Shown one piece after another: positions 26,920 to 35,067 of a stretch of DNA of 64,000 bases (the first letter of the stretch is position 1; each line of letters begins with the position of its first letter). The DNA is from Bacteroidetes bacterium HGW-Bacteroidetes-1 (GTDB lineage: Bacteria; Bacteroidota; Bacteroidia; Bacteroidales; F082): contig PHDU01000006.1 in assembly GCA_002842755.1 (NCBI GenBank), positions 1 through 64,000 on the forward strand. Direction: 5' to 3'. Below the pieces are notes generated by a model. It was not told the DNA's origin. It did not search any database and saw only the letters and a program-made list of their open reading frames with translations. A program made the translations under genes and the position numbers.

Positions 26920-29879
26920 TATAGTTTGGGTTTTAAATCCATTGATTGAAAAAACATGACGGCCTTGGTTCCACATGGGGTTTCTTCCTCGTCAGTAAGG
27001 TCTATATAAGTGAGGTAAATATTTGCCTTGTGGCTTTGGTTGATTAAAGATAATCTTTTCTGAATGATGCTGATTCCTAAGGATTTTTCACCCTTTTGCA
27101 TTGAAATTTCCTGAGCAGCTTTTCTGCCAATACCGTTGTCGGTTATTTCACAAATCAGGTCGTTTTTTTCTTTTCTGAAATAAATATCCAGTATACCATG
27201 ACGCGGACTATTCATTAATCCATGTTTGATAGCGTTTTCAGCTAAAGGTTGTATTAAAAAAACCGGCAACATAATTTTTTGTGGGTCAATGCCTGATTCG
27301 TAATGAACCATGTAATCAAAACGATCTTTAAACCTCGCACTCTCAAGTTCAAGATAAATGTTAAGTGCATCTATTTCATTTTGAAGACTAAGGTTTTGCT
27401 GCTGTGCGTTGTTGAGCATGGTACGCATCAGATTGGCAAATTTTGACAAATATCGACTCGATGACATTTTATCGTTTTCAAGAATGTATCGCTGAACAGT
27501 ATTGAGTGCGTTGAAAAGAAAATGTGGGTTCATTTGGTTTGCAAGGGCTTCCTGCCGATAGAAGATTAGATCAGACATTATTTTTTTTCTTTTGTTCGAA
27601 ACGCTATATGTCAAACTGAAAATTACAGCTATGATAAGGATTGAACCTACCAGCAAAATAAGAATGAACCACCATTCGCTCCAAAATGGTTTCAAAACAG
27701 TAAAACTTAATGATGTTCCTGCAGCATTCCAATCACCTCTGGAATTAAGCACTTCAACGTTGAAAGTATATTGACCAGGTGGCAGATAAGGGTACTGCGA
27801 AGTTGTTTTCTGATTGATGACCCACTCCTCCTGCAGGCCCAAGAGTTTGTGCCGATACGTTCTTTTTCCTGGGTTTTCGTAGCTTATAGCAAAATAGTCG
27901 ATAGAAATACTGTTCTTGTTATAGGGAATGTTCAAACCTTTAATGTTCTCAACGACTACATTTTGAACCTGAACCCCTGTAATATGAACCGGCATTGCGA
28001 AATCATGCGGAGCATAGCTGTTTTCCATGATGCTAATACCTTCTTTTGAAGCAATATATGTTTTATTAGAATTAAAAATTATTTTCTTTATTTCGCTACT
28101 TAATAAATTGGAAGCAGAAAAATGATTATACATTGCTGGTTTGTTTTTCACCATCTTTCGTTTTATCAAAGCAAGCCCGTTGTTGGTTCCAATAATAATG
28201 TCTTCAGTTCTTTTTTCTATTGTACTTATCGAATTGCTAGGGAGACCATCACTCGTAGTAAATTGCATCAGCTGATTTTTGACTAACATGAATAAGCCAT
28301 TTCCTCTCGTCCCAATCCAAAGACTGTCTCCTACACTGGCTAAAGCTGTAATTCGCTCTGATAAAGATGGATGAATGATCCCAATGTTATAAAAAGTATT
28401 GTTGTTATATTGAAAAAGGCCCCTTGTGGTGCCAATCCACAAAATACCATCAGTAGAAAATGTCAAACATTCAACACGTTCAAGAAAAGTAGTATCAAGA
28501 TAACTGTAAAAACTTGTACTGCCATCAGGTTTAAGATTCGAAATGCCACTAAAATGCCCGATATAAATTACTCCTGTTGCACTATCCTGAACTATGTATT
28601 TTGCTGCCGGAAATGTTTTTTGTGAAAGTTTCGGAGCGTAATTCATGGATTTTTTTCTTATATTATTACCTTCAATGCAGTATAGAAATTTGTCTGTTGT
28701 AACCCAAATACAATCTTTTTTATTGTCAGAAAGAATTTTGGAAGCGGAAACACCTTTGGGAAGATTAAGTTGAAAAAATTGAATACCTTGAGTTGTTATT
28801 TTGCCGCAAATATCTGGCTTACTGATAAACCACAGAGAGCCTTCCCGATCAACGGCAATGTCGGTAATTTCATTATCCGGAAGTCCGTCATTCATAGTAA
28901 AAGTAGTATGACTGATATCAGGGATATAAAAAACACCTTTGTTGAGTGAAGTCAGCCAAATACCTCCTTCGTGGTCCTGAAAAAAACTAGTGATGGATTC
29001 TTTTTCGAAAAATCTTGCAATAAAATTCAGTTCGTTATCGTAAAGAAAAACTCCTCCAGAGAGCGTCAAAACCCAGACATTCCCTCTATTGTCAATACCA
29101 AGACCAAGGTTGGTTTTTCCAGTGAATGCGATTTTTTTAATGCTGTCATCTTTAAACAGGAAAACTTTTTCATTCATGGAGAGAAAAATACTGCCATTGT
29201 TGTGCTTCGCTTCCAGATGTTGCGGTTTAGTATTATTTATCTGGTGAGCTGCAATATTGTATATTTTTTTTTGATGACCATCCGTTATTTCTATCATTGA
29301 AAAATTCAAATCGTTTGGTGGTTTTAAAAATGTTCTACCATTGGCGAGTAATTCTATTGATAAGATATTATCATATGTGCTACTATGAAGTGAAGTGATG
29401 TTTCCAGAAGTATCAATTTTTTGTGCTCCTGAACTTTGTAGAAAAAAACGTATGTTTTCGTTCTTATCAACATTATAACTCTGGTAGATTGCAAAAGTGT
29501 ACTTGTTCTTATCCAGAAAGGATTTCAGCTTGTCGTTGTGTTTATAGGAGAAAATTTTACCTTGGTCGTAATAACCAAACTTTCCATCATACGTGTTAAA
29601 CCATATTTTACCATAAGGATCAGGTTGTAAATAAAACACTGCATTTTCAGGCATCCCATCTACTATTTCAAAAGTCTTGAACCGGTAGCCGTCAAACCGT
29701 GCAAGGCCGTGGTCTGTTGCAAATAACAGATAACCCATGCTGTCCTGAACTACATCATAAACTTCTGATGAAGGAAGCCCGTGGCGAATATCATAGATGC
29801 GATAAAAGGGTGTTTGAGCAATAGAAATACAACTTAATAGCAACAGATTAATGATAATATTTATTTTCAGAAGTTGCAT
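26919..29879 (-). CDS. Two-component sensor histidine kinase with propeller ectodomain
   Basis: A 986-residue membrane sensor. A signal peptide (MQLLKINIIINLLLLSCISIAQ) is followed by about 600 residues of two-component-regulator propeller repeats (GLPSSEVYDVVQDSMG, GLPDNEITDIAVDREGSLWF, GLPSNSISTIEKR) and a Y_Y_Y domain ending near PPGQYTFNVEV. One membrane helix (about residues 715-740, WWFILILLVGSILIIAVIF) leads to a LytS/YesM-type kinase (His_kinase): NPHFLFNALN with phospho-acceptor His786, and an ATP-binding part with ENAIKHGL and DNGIG. It should sense a periplasmic signal and phosphorylate the receiver protein encoded next. ATG 29879 is chosen over the longer frame to 29942 since it gives the signal peptide directly. 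Ligand unknown. Confidence 0.9.
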   Translation of the reverse strand: MQLLKINIIINLLLLSCISIAQTPFYRIYDIRHGLPSSEVYDVVQDSMGYLLFATDHGLARFDGYRFKTFEIVDGMPENAVFYLQPDPYGKIWFNTYDGKFGYYDQGKIFSYKHNDKLKSFLDKNKYTFAIYQSYNVDKNENIRFFLQSSGAQKIDTSGNITSLHSSTYDNILSIELLANGRTFLKPPNDLNFSMIEITDGHQKKIYNIAAHQINNTKPQHLEAKHNNGSIFLSMNEKVFLFKDDSIKKIAFTGKTNLGLGIDNRGNVWVLTLSGGVFLYDNELNFIARFFEKESITSFFQDHEGGIWLTSLNKGVFYIPDISHTTFTMNDGLPDNEITDIAVDREGSLWFISKPDICGKITTQGIQFFQLNLPKGVSASKILSDNKKDCIWVTTDKFLYCIEGNNIRKKSMNYAPKLSQKTFPAAKYIVQDSATGVIYIGHFSGISNLKPDGSTSFYSYLDTTFLERVECLTFSTDGILWIGTTRGLFQYNNNTFYNIGIIHPSLSERITALASVGDSLWIGTRGNGLFMLVKNQLMQFTTSDGLPSNSISTIEKRTEDIIIGTNNGLALIKRKMVKNKPAMYNHFSASNLLSSEIKKIIFNSNKTYIASKEGISIMENSYAPHDFAMPVHITGVQVQNVVVENIKGLNIPYNKNSISIDYFAISYENPGKRTYRHKLLGLQEEWVINQKTTSQYPYLPPGQYTFNVEVLNSRGDWNAAGTSLSFTVLKPFWSEWWFILILLVGSILIIAVIFSLTYSVSNKRKKIMSDLIFYRQEALANQMNPHFLFNALNTVQRYILENDKMSSSRYLSKFANLMRTMLNNAQQQNLSLQNEIDALNIYLELESARFKDRFDYMVHYESGIDPQKIMLPVFLIQPLAENAIKHGLMNSPRHGILDIYFRKEKNDLICEITDNGIGRKAAQEISMQKGEKSLGISIIQKRLSLINQSHKANIYLTYIDLTDEEETPCGTKAVMFFQSMDLKPKL

Positions 29880-29989
29880 GTGAAAGCCCAGTTTTGATAC
29901 AAATGTATTAATCGATAAAGTAGAAAACAAGTTAAAATTCAAATTGGACCTTTTCGGTCTTTGAGTTTCCAGCTAGTGACCTATTCTCA

Positions 29990-31048
29990 TTATTCAATCA
30001 CACCACTACCAAGACAATAGGCTTCGGAGGAATGATATAAAACGCCAAACTGGCCTGGCGCAACACCTGAAATGGGTTTTGTGGTTTCTATGATAACTTG
30101 GTTGTCTTCTATTTTTACTTTTCCATTATTAAAGTCAGGTTGATGCCTTATTTTGAAACGGATGTCCATATCGTGTTCAAGTTTGAAAAGGGGATGTAGC
30201 AATTGCATATCAACCAAAGGAATTCTTTCACGGTATTGTGCAATAGGATCGTTTCCATTGGACACATATATGATATTTTCGCCAATATCCTTTTTAACAA
30301 CAAACCAGGGCCCCTGACTTAGGCTCAATCCTCGGCGCTGGCCTATTGTATGAAACCAAAAACCTTTGTGAGTGCCAAGTATTTTACCAGTTTCAAATTC
30401 AATGATTGGTCCCTCTCTTTCACCTGCATACCGGCGGATAAAGTCGTTGTAATTCACCTTGCCCAGAAAACAGATGCCTTGACTGTCGGGGCGGTGCGCG
30501 CTGGGGAGTCTCATTTTTTCAGCCAAAGTTCTCACCTCCGGTTTTAAAAGGCCCCCCACCGGAAACATTAGCTTTGAAAGCTGGGGGTATGTTATACGTG
30601 CGAGAAAATAAGTCTGATCCTTTACCGGATCAGCAGCTGTTCCAAGAAAAAAACCGTCATCGTTTTCGATTATTTGAGCATAATGACCGGTAGTAATTTT
30701 ATCGAATTGATTTCCAAATCGTTCTTCGAAAGCCCCGAATTTGATCAAGCGGTTGCACATCACATCCGGATTGGGAGTAAGGCCTTTTTTTACCGCATCG
30801 ATGGTGTAAGCAACAACACTTTCCCAATATTCTTTCTGAAGATCTACAATCACCATGTGGCAATCGTATTTATGAGCAATATAAGAAGTTATTTCAATAT
30901 CTTCTTCCGAAGGACAATCAACATAGCCAGGAACATCTTCCATACCAATTTTGATGTAAAAAATTACCGGGTCATATCCTTGGTCCTTGAGCAAAGGAAT
31001 GGTTACTGAGCTATCGACACCTCCTGAGACTAATGACGCAATTTCCAT
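29990..31048 (-). CDS. mnmA: tRNA-specific 2-thiouridylase MnmA
   Basis: A 352-residue enzyme that uses ATP and persulphide sulphur to thiolate U34 of tRNA-Lys, -Glu and -Gln. Visible motifs are the PP-loop SGGVDSS (8-14), the catalytic Cys98 in NPDVMCNRLIKFG, TGHYA, DQTYFL and the second catalytic Cys193 in DSQGICFLG. The RRGLSLSQGPWFVV segment is the central-domain motif. The usual MKNW after strand 2 is replaced by IKIGMED, as in the divergent Bacteroidota MnmA group, where several copies per genome are common. It is read divergently from kbl, with 185 bp between, and ends 48 bp before the longest possible start of the kinase gene. Confidence 0.93.
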   Translation of the reverse strand: MEIASLVSGGVDSSVTIPLLKDQGYDPVIFYIKIGMEDVPGYVDCPSEEDIEITSYIAHKYDCHMVIVDLQKEYWESVVAYTIDAVKKGLTPNPDVMCNRLIKFGAFEERFGNQFDKITTGHYAQIIENDDGFFLGTAADPVKDQTYFLARITYPQLSKLMFPVGGLLKPEVRTLAEKMRLPSAHRPDSQGICFLGKVNYNDFIRRYAGEREGPIIEFETGKILGTHKGFWFHTIGQRRGLSLSQGPWFVVKKDIGENIIYVSNGNDPIAQYRERIPLVDMQLLHPLFKLEHDMDIRFKIRHQPDFNNGKVKIEDNQVIIETTKPISGVAPGQFGVLYHSSEAYCLGSGVIE

Positions 31049-31173
31049 TGAATTTATTTTGGCTGCAAAGGTCGTTTTTTTTTCTCACTTGCGCTTTGCG
31101 GTTTTTGTATCTGGAAAGCCTAAGAATGATCAGTTTTACTGTCTGAAAATGGCAATTACATGGTCCTTTTTTA

Positions 31174-31181
31174 TACCTTTG
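31174..31181 (+). promoter_or_regulatory. -7 promoter element of kbl
   Basis: TACCTTTG matches TAnnTTTG, 52 bp before the ATG of kbl. No convincing -33 element. Confidence 0.5.
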
Positions 31182-31233
31182 AAGCGTTAAAAGAATTGCC
31201 TAAAAGGCACCACAAAACCTAAAAATCTGAATC

Positions 31234-32424
31234 ATGTACGGTAAATTTCAACAACATCTTCAACACGAGCTCAGCAGTATTCATGAAGCCGGGCTGTTTA
31301 AAAATGAACGCATCATTGTGAGCCCTCAAAATGCTGAAATACAGCTTGAAAGTGGACAAAAAGTACTGAACTTCTGTGCCAACAATTATCTTGGCCTTTC
31401 CGATCATCCGTCTTTGATTCAGGCAGCCAAAGATGCCCTCGACAGTCATGGCTATGGTATGAGTTCGGTGAGGTTTATTTGTGGAACGCAGGATTTGCAC
31501 AAAACGCTTGAAAGAAAAATTGCCGAATTTTTTGGAACTGAAGACACCATTCTTTATGCAGCTGCTTTTGATGCCAATGGCGGCATCTTTGAACCCCTAT
31601 TTGGTGAAGAAGACGCAATAATTTCTGATTCACTCAACCATGCTTCCATTATTGATGGTGTGCGATTAAGCAAAGCCAAAAGATATCGTTATGCCAATGC
31701 CGACATGGCTGATCTTGAAGAGCAACTCAAACTTGCTCAGGAACAGCGTTTCCGTATTATTGTCACTGACGGGGTTTTCTCCATGGATGGCAATGTAGCC
31801 CCAATGGACAAAATAAACGCACTAGCAAAGAAGTACGATGCGCTTATCATGGTTGATGAATGTCACTCAGCTGGCGTTGTTGGCCAGACCGGTCGCGGTG
31901 TAACTGAACTTTTCAATATTCGTGGTGAAGTTGATGTAATCACGGGTACACTTGGAAAAGCTTTTGGTGGTGCTATTGGAGGTTTCACAACCGGACGAAA
32001 GGAAATCATCGACTTGCTTCGTCAGCGTTCACGACCCTATCTGTTCTCAAACTCTCTGCCTCCTGTAGTTGTTAATGCCGGTATTAGAATGTTTGATATG
32101 ATGAGCGAAACATCAGAACTTCAAGATAAATTACATGCCAATACAGCCTATTTCATGGAGCGAATGACAGCTGCAGGCTTTGATATTAAACCAACGAAGT
32201 CAGCTATTTGTGCAGTAATGCTTTATGATGCCCCGTTATCTCAAAAAATGGCATCCATGCTACTCGAAGAAGGAATCTATGTGATTGGTTTTTATTTTCC
32301 GGTTGTTCCAAAAGGACAAGCACGTATCAGGGTGCAGTTATCAGCAGCACATGAAACAGCTCATCTTGATAAAGCCATTGCTGCTTTCAAAAAAGTTGGA
32401 AAGGCATTGGGAGTAATCAAATAG
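31234..32424 (+). CDS. kbl: Glycine C-acetyltransferase (2-amino-3-ketobutyrate CoA ligase)
   Basis: A 396-residue PLP enzyme of the alpha-oxoamine synthase family. Length and sequence match Kbl, which cleaves 2-amino-3-ketobutyrate with CoA to glycine and acetyl-CoA in threonine breakdown. Visible features: NFCANNYLGLSDHP, YGMSSVRFICGTQ, the PLP-binding DECHSAG and the Schiff-base lysine K242 in GTLGKAFGG. The family also contains serine palmitoyltransferase and AONS; the N-terminal MYGKFQQHL and RFICGTQDLHK favour Kbl. No threonine dehydrogenase gene is adjacent. It has its own promoter and terminator. Confidence 0.92.
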   Translation: MYGKFQQHLQHELSSIHEAGLFKNERIIVSPQNAEIQLESGQKVLNFCANNYLGLSDHPSLIQAAKDALDSHGYGMSSVRFICGTQDLHKTLERKIAEFFGTEDTILYAAAFDANGGIFEPLFGEEDAIISDSLNHASIIDGVRLSKAKRYRYANADMADLEEQLKLAQEQRFRIIVTDGVFSMDGNVAPMDKINALAKKYDALIMVDECHSAGVVGQTGRGVTELFNIRGEVDVITGTLGKAFGGAIGGFTTGRKEIIDLLRQRSRPYLFSNSLPPVVVNAGIRMFDMMSETSELQDKLHANTAYFMERMTAAGFDIKPTKSAICAVMLYDAPLSQKMASMLLEEGIYVIGFYFPVVPKGQARIRVQLSAAHETAHLDKAIAAFKKVGKALGVIK

Positions 32425-32448
32425 CCTGCTTTACGGTGTAAAATATAG

Positions 32449-32487
32449 AAGCCTGATCGAATCCTTTGATTTTTTCAGGCTTTTTTG
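32449..32487 (+). terminator. Terminator of kbl
   Basis: An 8-bp stem (32449-32456 with 32475-32482) followed by T residues to about 32486, 25 bp after the stop codon of kbl. The loop is 18 nt. Confidence 0.75.
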
Positions 32488-32558
32488 AGAAAAGACTGTA
32501 TTGGTTTTTCATTTTAGACAGCACACATAAACAACTGTAGTTTTGTTTGATTATCAAC

Positions 32559-32566
32559 TATCTTTG
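32559..32566 (+). promoter_or_regulatory. -7 promoter element of acpS
   Basis: TATCTTTG matches TAnnTTTG, 17 bp before the ATG, giving a very short leader. No clear -33 element at normal spacing. Confidence 0.55.
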
Positions 32567-32583
32567 CAAAAAACACATTTTGA

Positions 32584-32958
32584 ATGATTTTTGGAATAGG
32601 CACTGATATCATCGAAGTTGCACGCATGGAGCGCCATTTGAGCGAAAACATGAATCTTCGGAACAAGTTGTTTACTAAAAGAGAGCAGGCGTATGCAGAC
32701 CAACGCGCAACTGTATTTCAGCATTATGCAGCACGTTTTGCTGCCAAAGAAGCCTTCTTTAAAGCCTTGGGCACTGGTTATCGTTATGGGATGGCTTTTC
32801 ATGAAATAGAAGTTCTCAATGATGAATTAGGCAAGCCGGTGATTGAAGCGCATGGAAAAGTAAAGGAATACATAGATGCACACGGCGTGAAGTATATCCA
32901 CCTGACGATTTCTCATGTTAAAGAGATGGCCAATGCTTTTGTCATTCTTGAAAAATAA
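32584..32958 (+). CDS. acpS: Holo-[acyl-carrier-protein] synthase
   Basis: A 124-residue AcpS, the enzyme that moves 4'-phosphopantetheine from CoA to the acyl carrier protein of fatty acid synthesis. The Mg-binding motif GIGTDIIEVARME is at residues 4-16 and the second signature FAAKEAFFKALGTG at about 52-65; LTISHVKEMANAFVI is the C-terminal strand pair. Normal length for the family. It stands alone behind its own promoter. It is the last recognised housekeeping gene before the PqqD/ATP-grasp run; the small protein of that run has no serine attachment motif, so I do not link the two. Confidence 0.95.
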   Translation: MIFGIGTDIIEVARMERHLSENMNLRNKLFTKREQAYADQRATVFQHYAARFAAKEAFFKALGTGYRYGMAFHEIEVLNDELGKPVIEAHGKVKEYIDAHGVKYIHLTISHVKEMANAFVILEK

Positions 32959-33017
32959 TAGTTAAGATTTCACGTTTTTCTTTTCATTTCTTTGTTCCTG
33001 AAAGGTTTAAAATAATA

Positions 33018-33025
33018 TAGCTTTG
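33018..33025 (+). promoter_or_regulatory. -7 promoter element of the AraC-type regulator gene
   Basis: TAGCTTTG matches TAnnTTTG; a TTTG at 32991-32994 is 23 bp upstream, slightly far for a -33 element. It lies about 32 bp before the TTG start of the regulator. Confidence 0.45.
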
Positions 33026-33057
33026 CATCAACTGATCTCTATCTGAAAAAATAACTT

Positions 33058-33657
33058 TTGGAACTCAAAAAACATCACCGGTTCTTGCTTAGCAATATGC
33101 TTAGTGATTGTTGTCTGAAACTCCTTCTTCTGGAGCTTGAACGATTGGATGTTGAGGTTATTAAAGCAAAACTTGGTGATGTTACCCTTTCTTTTAATCC
33201 CGATAAAACGGATGTAAAAAAAATTGAACTACTCTTTTCCAATCTGGGTTTTGGTATCATCCAGGATAAAGAAAAAGCATTGGTTGAAGAAATAAAGCGA
33301 GTAGTAGTTGAACTGGTGCATTACACTACTTTTAATGCGATGGTGCGCAACTCTGATTTTATCGTCAGCCGTTTCGACAAGAGCTATCAGCATCTTACAA
33401 CACTGTTTACACGCCATGAACATATTACACTCGAAAAATACATCATCCTGCAGCGTATTGAAAAAGTAAAAGATTTGTTGCAGGCTGATGAATTGAGTCT
33501 GAGTGAAATAGCGTATATGATGGGATACAGCAGTGTACAGTATCTTTCAACACAATTCAAGCAGATTACAGGTTACTCCGTAACGGAATACAAGTTACTA
33601 CCAGAAAAGGAGAGACAAGGAATAAGGCTTGGAGATAATATTGCCACTACAGAATAG
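33058..33657 (+). CDS. AraC family transcriptional regulator with HMA-like N-terminus
   Basis: A 199-residue regulator. The C-terminal part (about 120-190) is an AraC-type pair of helix-turn-helix motifs: LQRIEKVKDLLQADELSLSEIAYMMGYSS and VQYLSTQFKQITGYSVTEYK. The N-terminal 60 residues (CCLKLLLLELERLDVEVIKAKLGDVTLSF, GFGIIQ) have the beta-alpha-beta pattern of a heavy-metal-associated-like ferredoxin fold, a combination seen in other Bacteroidota AraC proteins; the CxxC metal motif itself is absent. The start is a TTG, chosen because the promoter element ends just upstream and no ATG occurs before the domain. It faces the PqqD/ATP-grasp run 98 bp downstream and may control it, which is inference from position only. 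Confidence 0.82.
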   Translation: MELKKHHRFLLSNMLSDCCLKLLLLELERLDVEVIKAKLGDVTLSFNPDKTDVKKIELLFSNLGFGIIQDKEKALVEEIKRVVVELVHYTTFNAMVRNSDFIVSRFDKSYQHLTTLFTRHEHITLEKYIILQRIEKVKDLLQADELSLSEIAYMMGYSSVQYLSTQFKQITGYSVTEYKLLPEKERQGIRLGDNIATTE

Positions 33658-33755
33658 AATATAATTTTACACAAAAAGATAGTAATTTTGTTACATTCGT
33701 TTGGCAGAAAGGACCTAATCTTGCAAATTGAAAAAGGATATATAAATCATCTATT

Positions 33756-34007
33756 ATGAAAATTAAAAATAATATAGCGGTTAGTGACAATGGATTTGTA
33801 TTCAACCCGGGTTCGGGTGAGTCTTTCACCGTCAACCCTGTTGGGCTGGTGATGCTAAACATGCTTCGAAAAGGTTTGTCACAAAGTAAGATCGTTGCAA
33901 CCATCATAGAAGAATACAATATAGACGCATCCTCGGTTGAACGTGATCTTAATGATTTTAAAGAAATGATGCGCCAATACCGTCTGATGCAGCACGACGA
34001 TGAATAA
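33756..34007 (+). CDS. PqqD-like (RRE) peptide-binding protein
   Basis: An 83-residue protein with the winged-helix PqqD pattern: a beta start (NNIAVSDNGFVFNPGSGESFTVNPVG), then LVMLNMLRKGLSQSKIVATIIEEYNID and a last helix with DVxxF-like spacing (VERDLNDFKEMMRQYRLM). PqqD-type domains (RREs) bind leader peptides of ribosomally made peptides and deliver them to modifying enzymes. It is not an acyl or peptidyl carrier protein: there is no DSL serine site. It overlaps the ATP-grasp gene by 8 bp, so both are likely translated together. The obvious question is what it binds, as no separate precursor peptide gene is visible; the N-terminus of the decarboxylase two genes on is a candidate. Confidence 0.8.
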   Translation: MKIKNNIAVSDNGFVFNPGSGESFTVNPVGLVMLNMLRKGLSQSKIVATIIEEYNIDASSVERDLNDFKEMMRQYRLMQHDDE

Positions 34008-35046
34008 GCCCCTACTTACAATTGGCGTTACTGGATTAAATGCTATTGATAGTCCAGGCCCTGGCGTGGCAGTAATAAGAGGCCTCAGAGAAGCAACTTC
34101 ATTTGATTGCCGTATAATTGGTTTGTCATACGAATCGCTCGAACCAGGAATATATATGCATGATATTGTCGAAAAAACATATCAGATTCCCTATCCTTCA
34201 GCAGGAATGGAAGTGCTGATGAGCCGCCTGAAGTACATTCATGAGCAGGAGCATCTTGATGTGATTATTCCAAATTTTGATGCAGAATTGTATTCTTTTA
34301 TAAAACTTTCAGATGTTTTGAAAAATATGGGCATCCATACTTTTCTTCCAACAATGGAGCAGTTTGAAGAGCGTCACAAAGTAAACCTGAATGCATTTGG
34401 AAAGAAGTATAACATTCATGTTCCCAGAAGTAAATCAGTTTATTCTGTCAATGAAGTGCAGCAGCTTGAAAAGGATTATGACTGGCCTTTGGTTGTAAAG
34501 GGGAAGTATTATGATGCAATGCTTGCCTATAATTTTGATCAGGTAAAATCTGCCTTCAATAAAATTTCTGCCAAATGGGGCCTGCCTATTATCATCCAGG
34601 AATTCATTCATGGGACAGAATACAATGTTACCGGATTGGGAGACGGTTCAGGTAATACCATTGCAGCGGTACCAATGCGTAAACAATATATTACTGATAA
34701 AGGTAAGGCATGGGGGGGGATTTCCATTGCCGATAAAGAGATTCTTGCACTTACTGACCATTTTCTTCATTCAACAAAATGGTACGGAGGCTTTGAACTC
34801 GAGCTCATGAAAGATAAAAACGGACGTTATTATCTTTTAGAAATCAATCCACGTATGCCTGCATGGATTTATCTTGCAGTAGGGGTTGGACAAAACATTC
34901 CGGAAGCACTCACACGACTCGCTATGGGCTGGTCAACCGATGCTTTCACATCCTATGAAGTTGGAAAGATGTTCATCAGATACGCATGGGATATGATTGT
35001 TGATTTGAAAGAATTTGAGCAGATTTCTACACATGGAGAATTATAA
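34000..35046 (+). CDS. ATP-grasp ligase
   Basis: A 348-residue ATP-grasp enzyme. It has an N-terminal pre-ATP-grasp fold (TIGVTGLNAIDSPGPGVAVIRGL; IIPNFDAE), the ATP-binding lysine K167 in PLVVKGKY, the adenine-contacting IIIQEFIHGTEYNV (E201) and the Mg-binding EINPRM (E281, N283, R285). The family activates a carboxylate as acyl-phosphate and joins it to an amine or other nucleophile; the carbamoyl-phosphate-synthase/carboxylate-amine-ligase-like subgroup is the best fit. The substrate is unknown. It lies between the PqqD-like protein (8-bp overlap) and a PLP decarboxylase (21-bp gap). A comparable pairing of an ATP-grasp ligase with a type III decarboxylase acts on a carrier-bound amino acid in butirosin biosynthesis (BtrJ/BtrK), which is an analogy only. 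Confidence 0.83.
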   Translation: MNKPLLTIGVTGLNAIDSPGPGVAVIRGLREATSFDCRIIGLSYESLEPGIYMHDIVEKTYQIPYPSAGMEVLMSRLKYIHEQEHLDVIIPNFDAELYSFIKLSDVLKNMGIHTFLPTMEQFEERHKVNLNAFGKKYNIHVPRSKSVYSVNEVQQLEKDYDWPLVVKGKYYDAMLAYNFDQVKSAFNKISAKWGLPIIIQEFIHGTEYNVTGLGDGSGNTIAAVPMRKQYITDKGKAWGGISIADKEILALTDHFLHSTKWYGGFELELMKDKNGRYYLLEINPRMPAWIYLAVGVGQNIPEALTRLAMGWSTDAFTSYEVGKMFIRYAWDMIVDLKEFEQISTHGEL

Positions 35047-35067
35047 AAAATATAAAATATTGATAAG

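Noticed and set aside
31234-32424. Serine palmitoyltransferase for the alpha-oxoamine synthase gene
   Set aside because: The N-terminal MYGKFQQHL and RFICGTQDLHK segments fit Kbl better, and no sphingolipid genes are adjacent; the distinction remains a judgement.
32584-34007. Idea that acpS modifies the small protein of the PqqD/ATP-grasp operon as a carrier protein
   Set aside because: The 83-residue protein has no serine attachment motif and shows a PqqD-like pattern; acpS has its own promoter and is a housekeeping gene.
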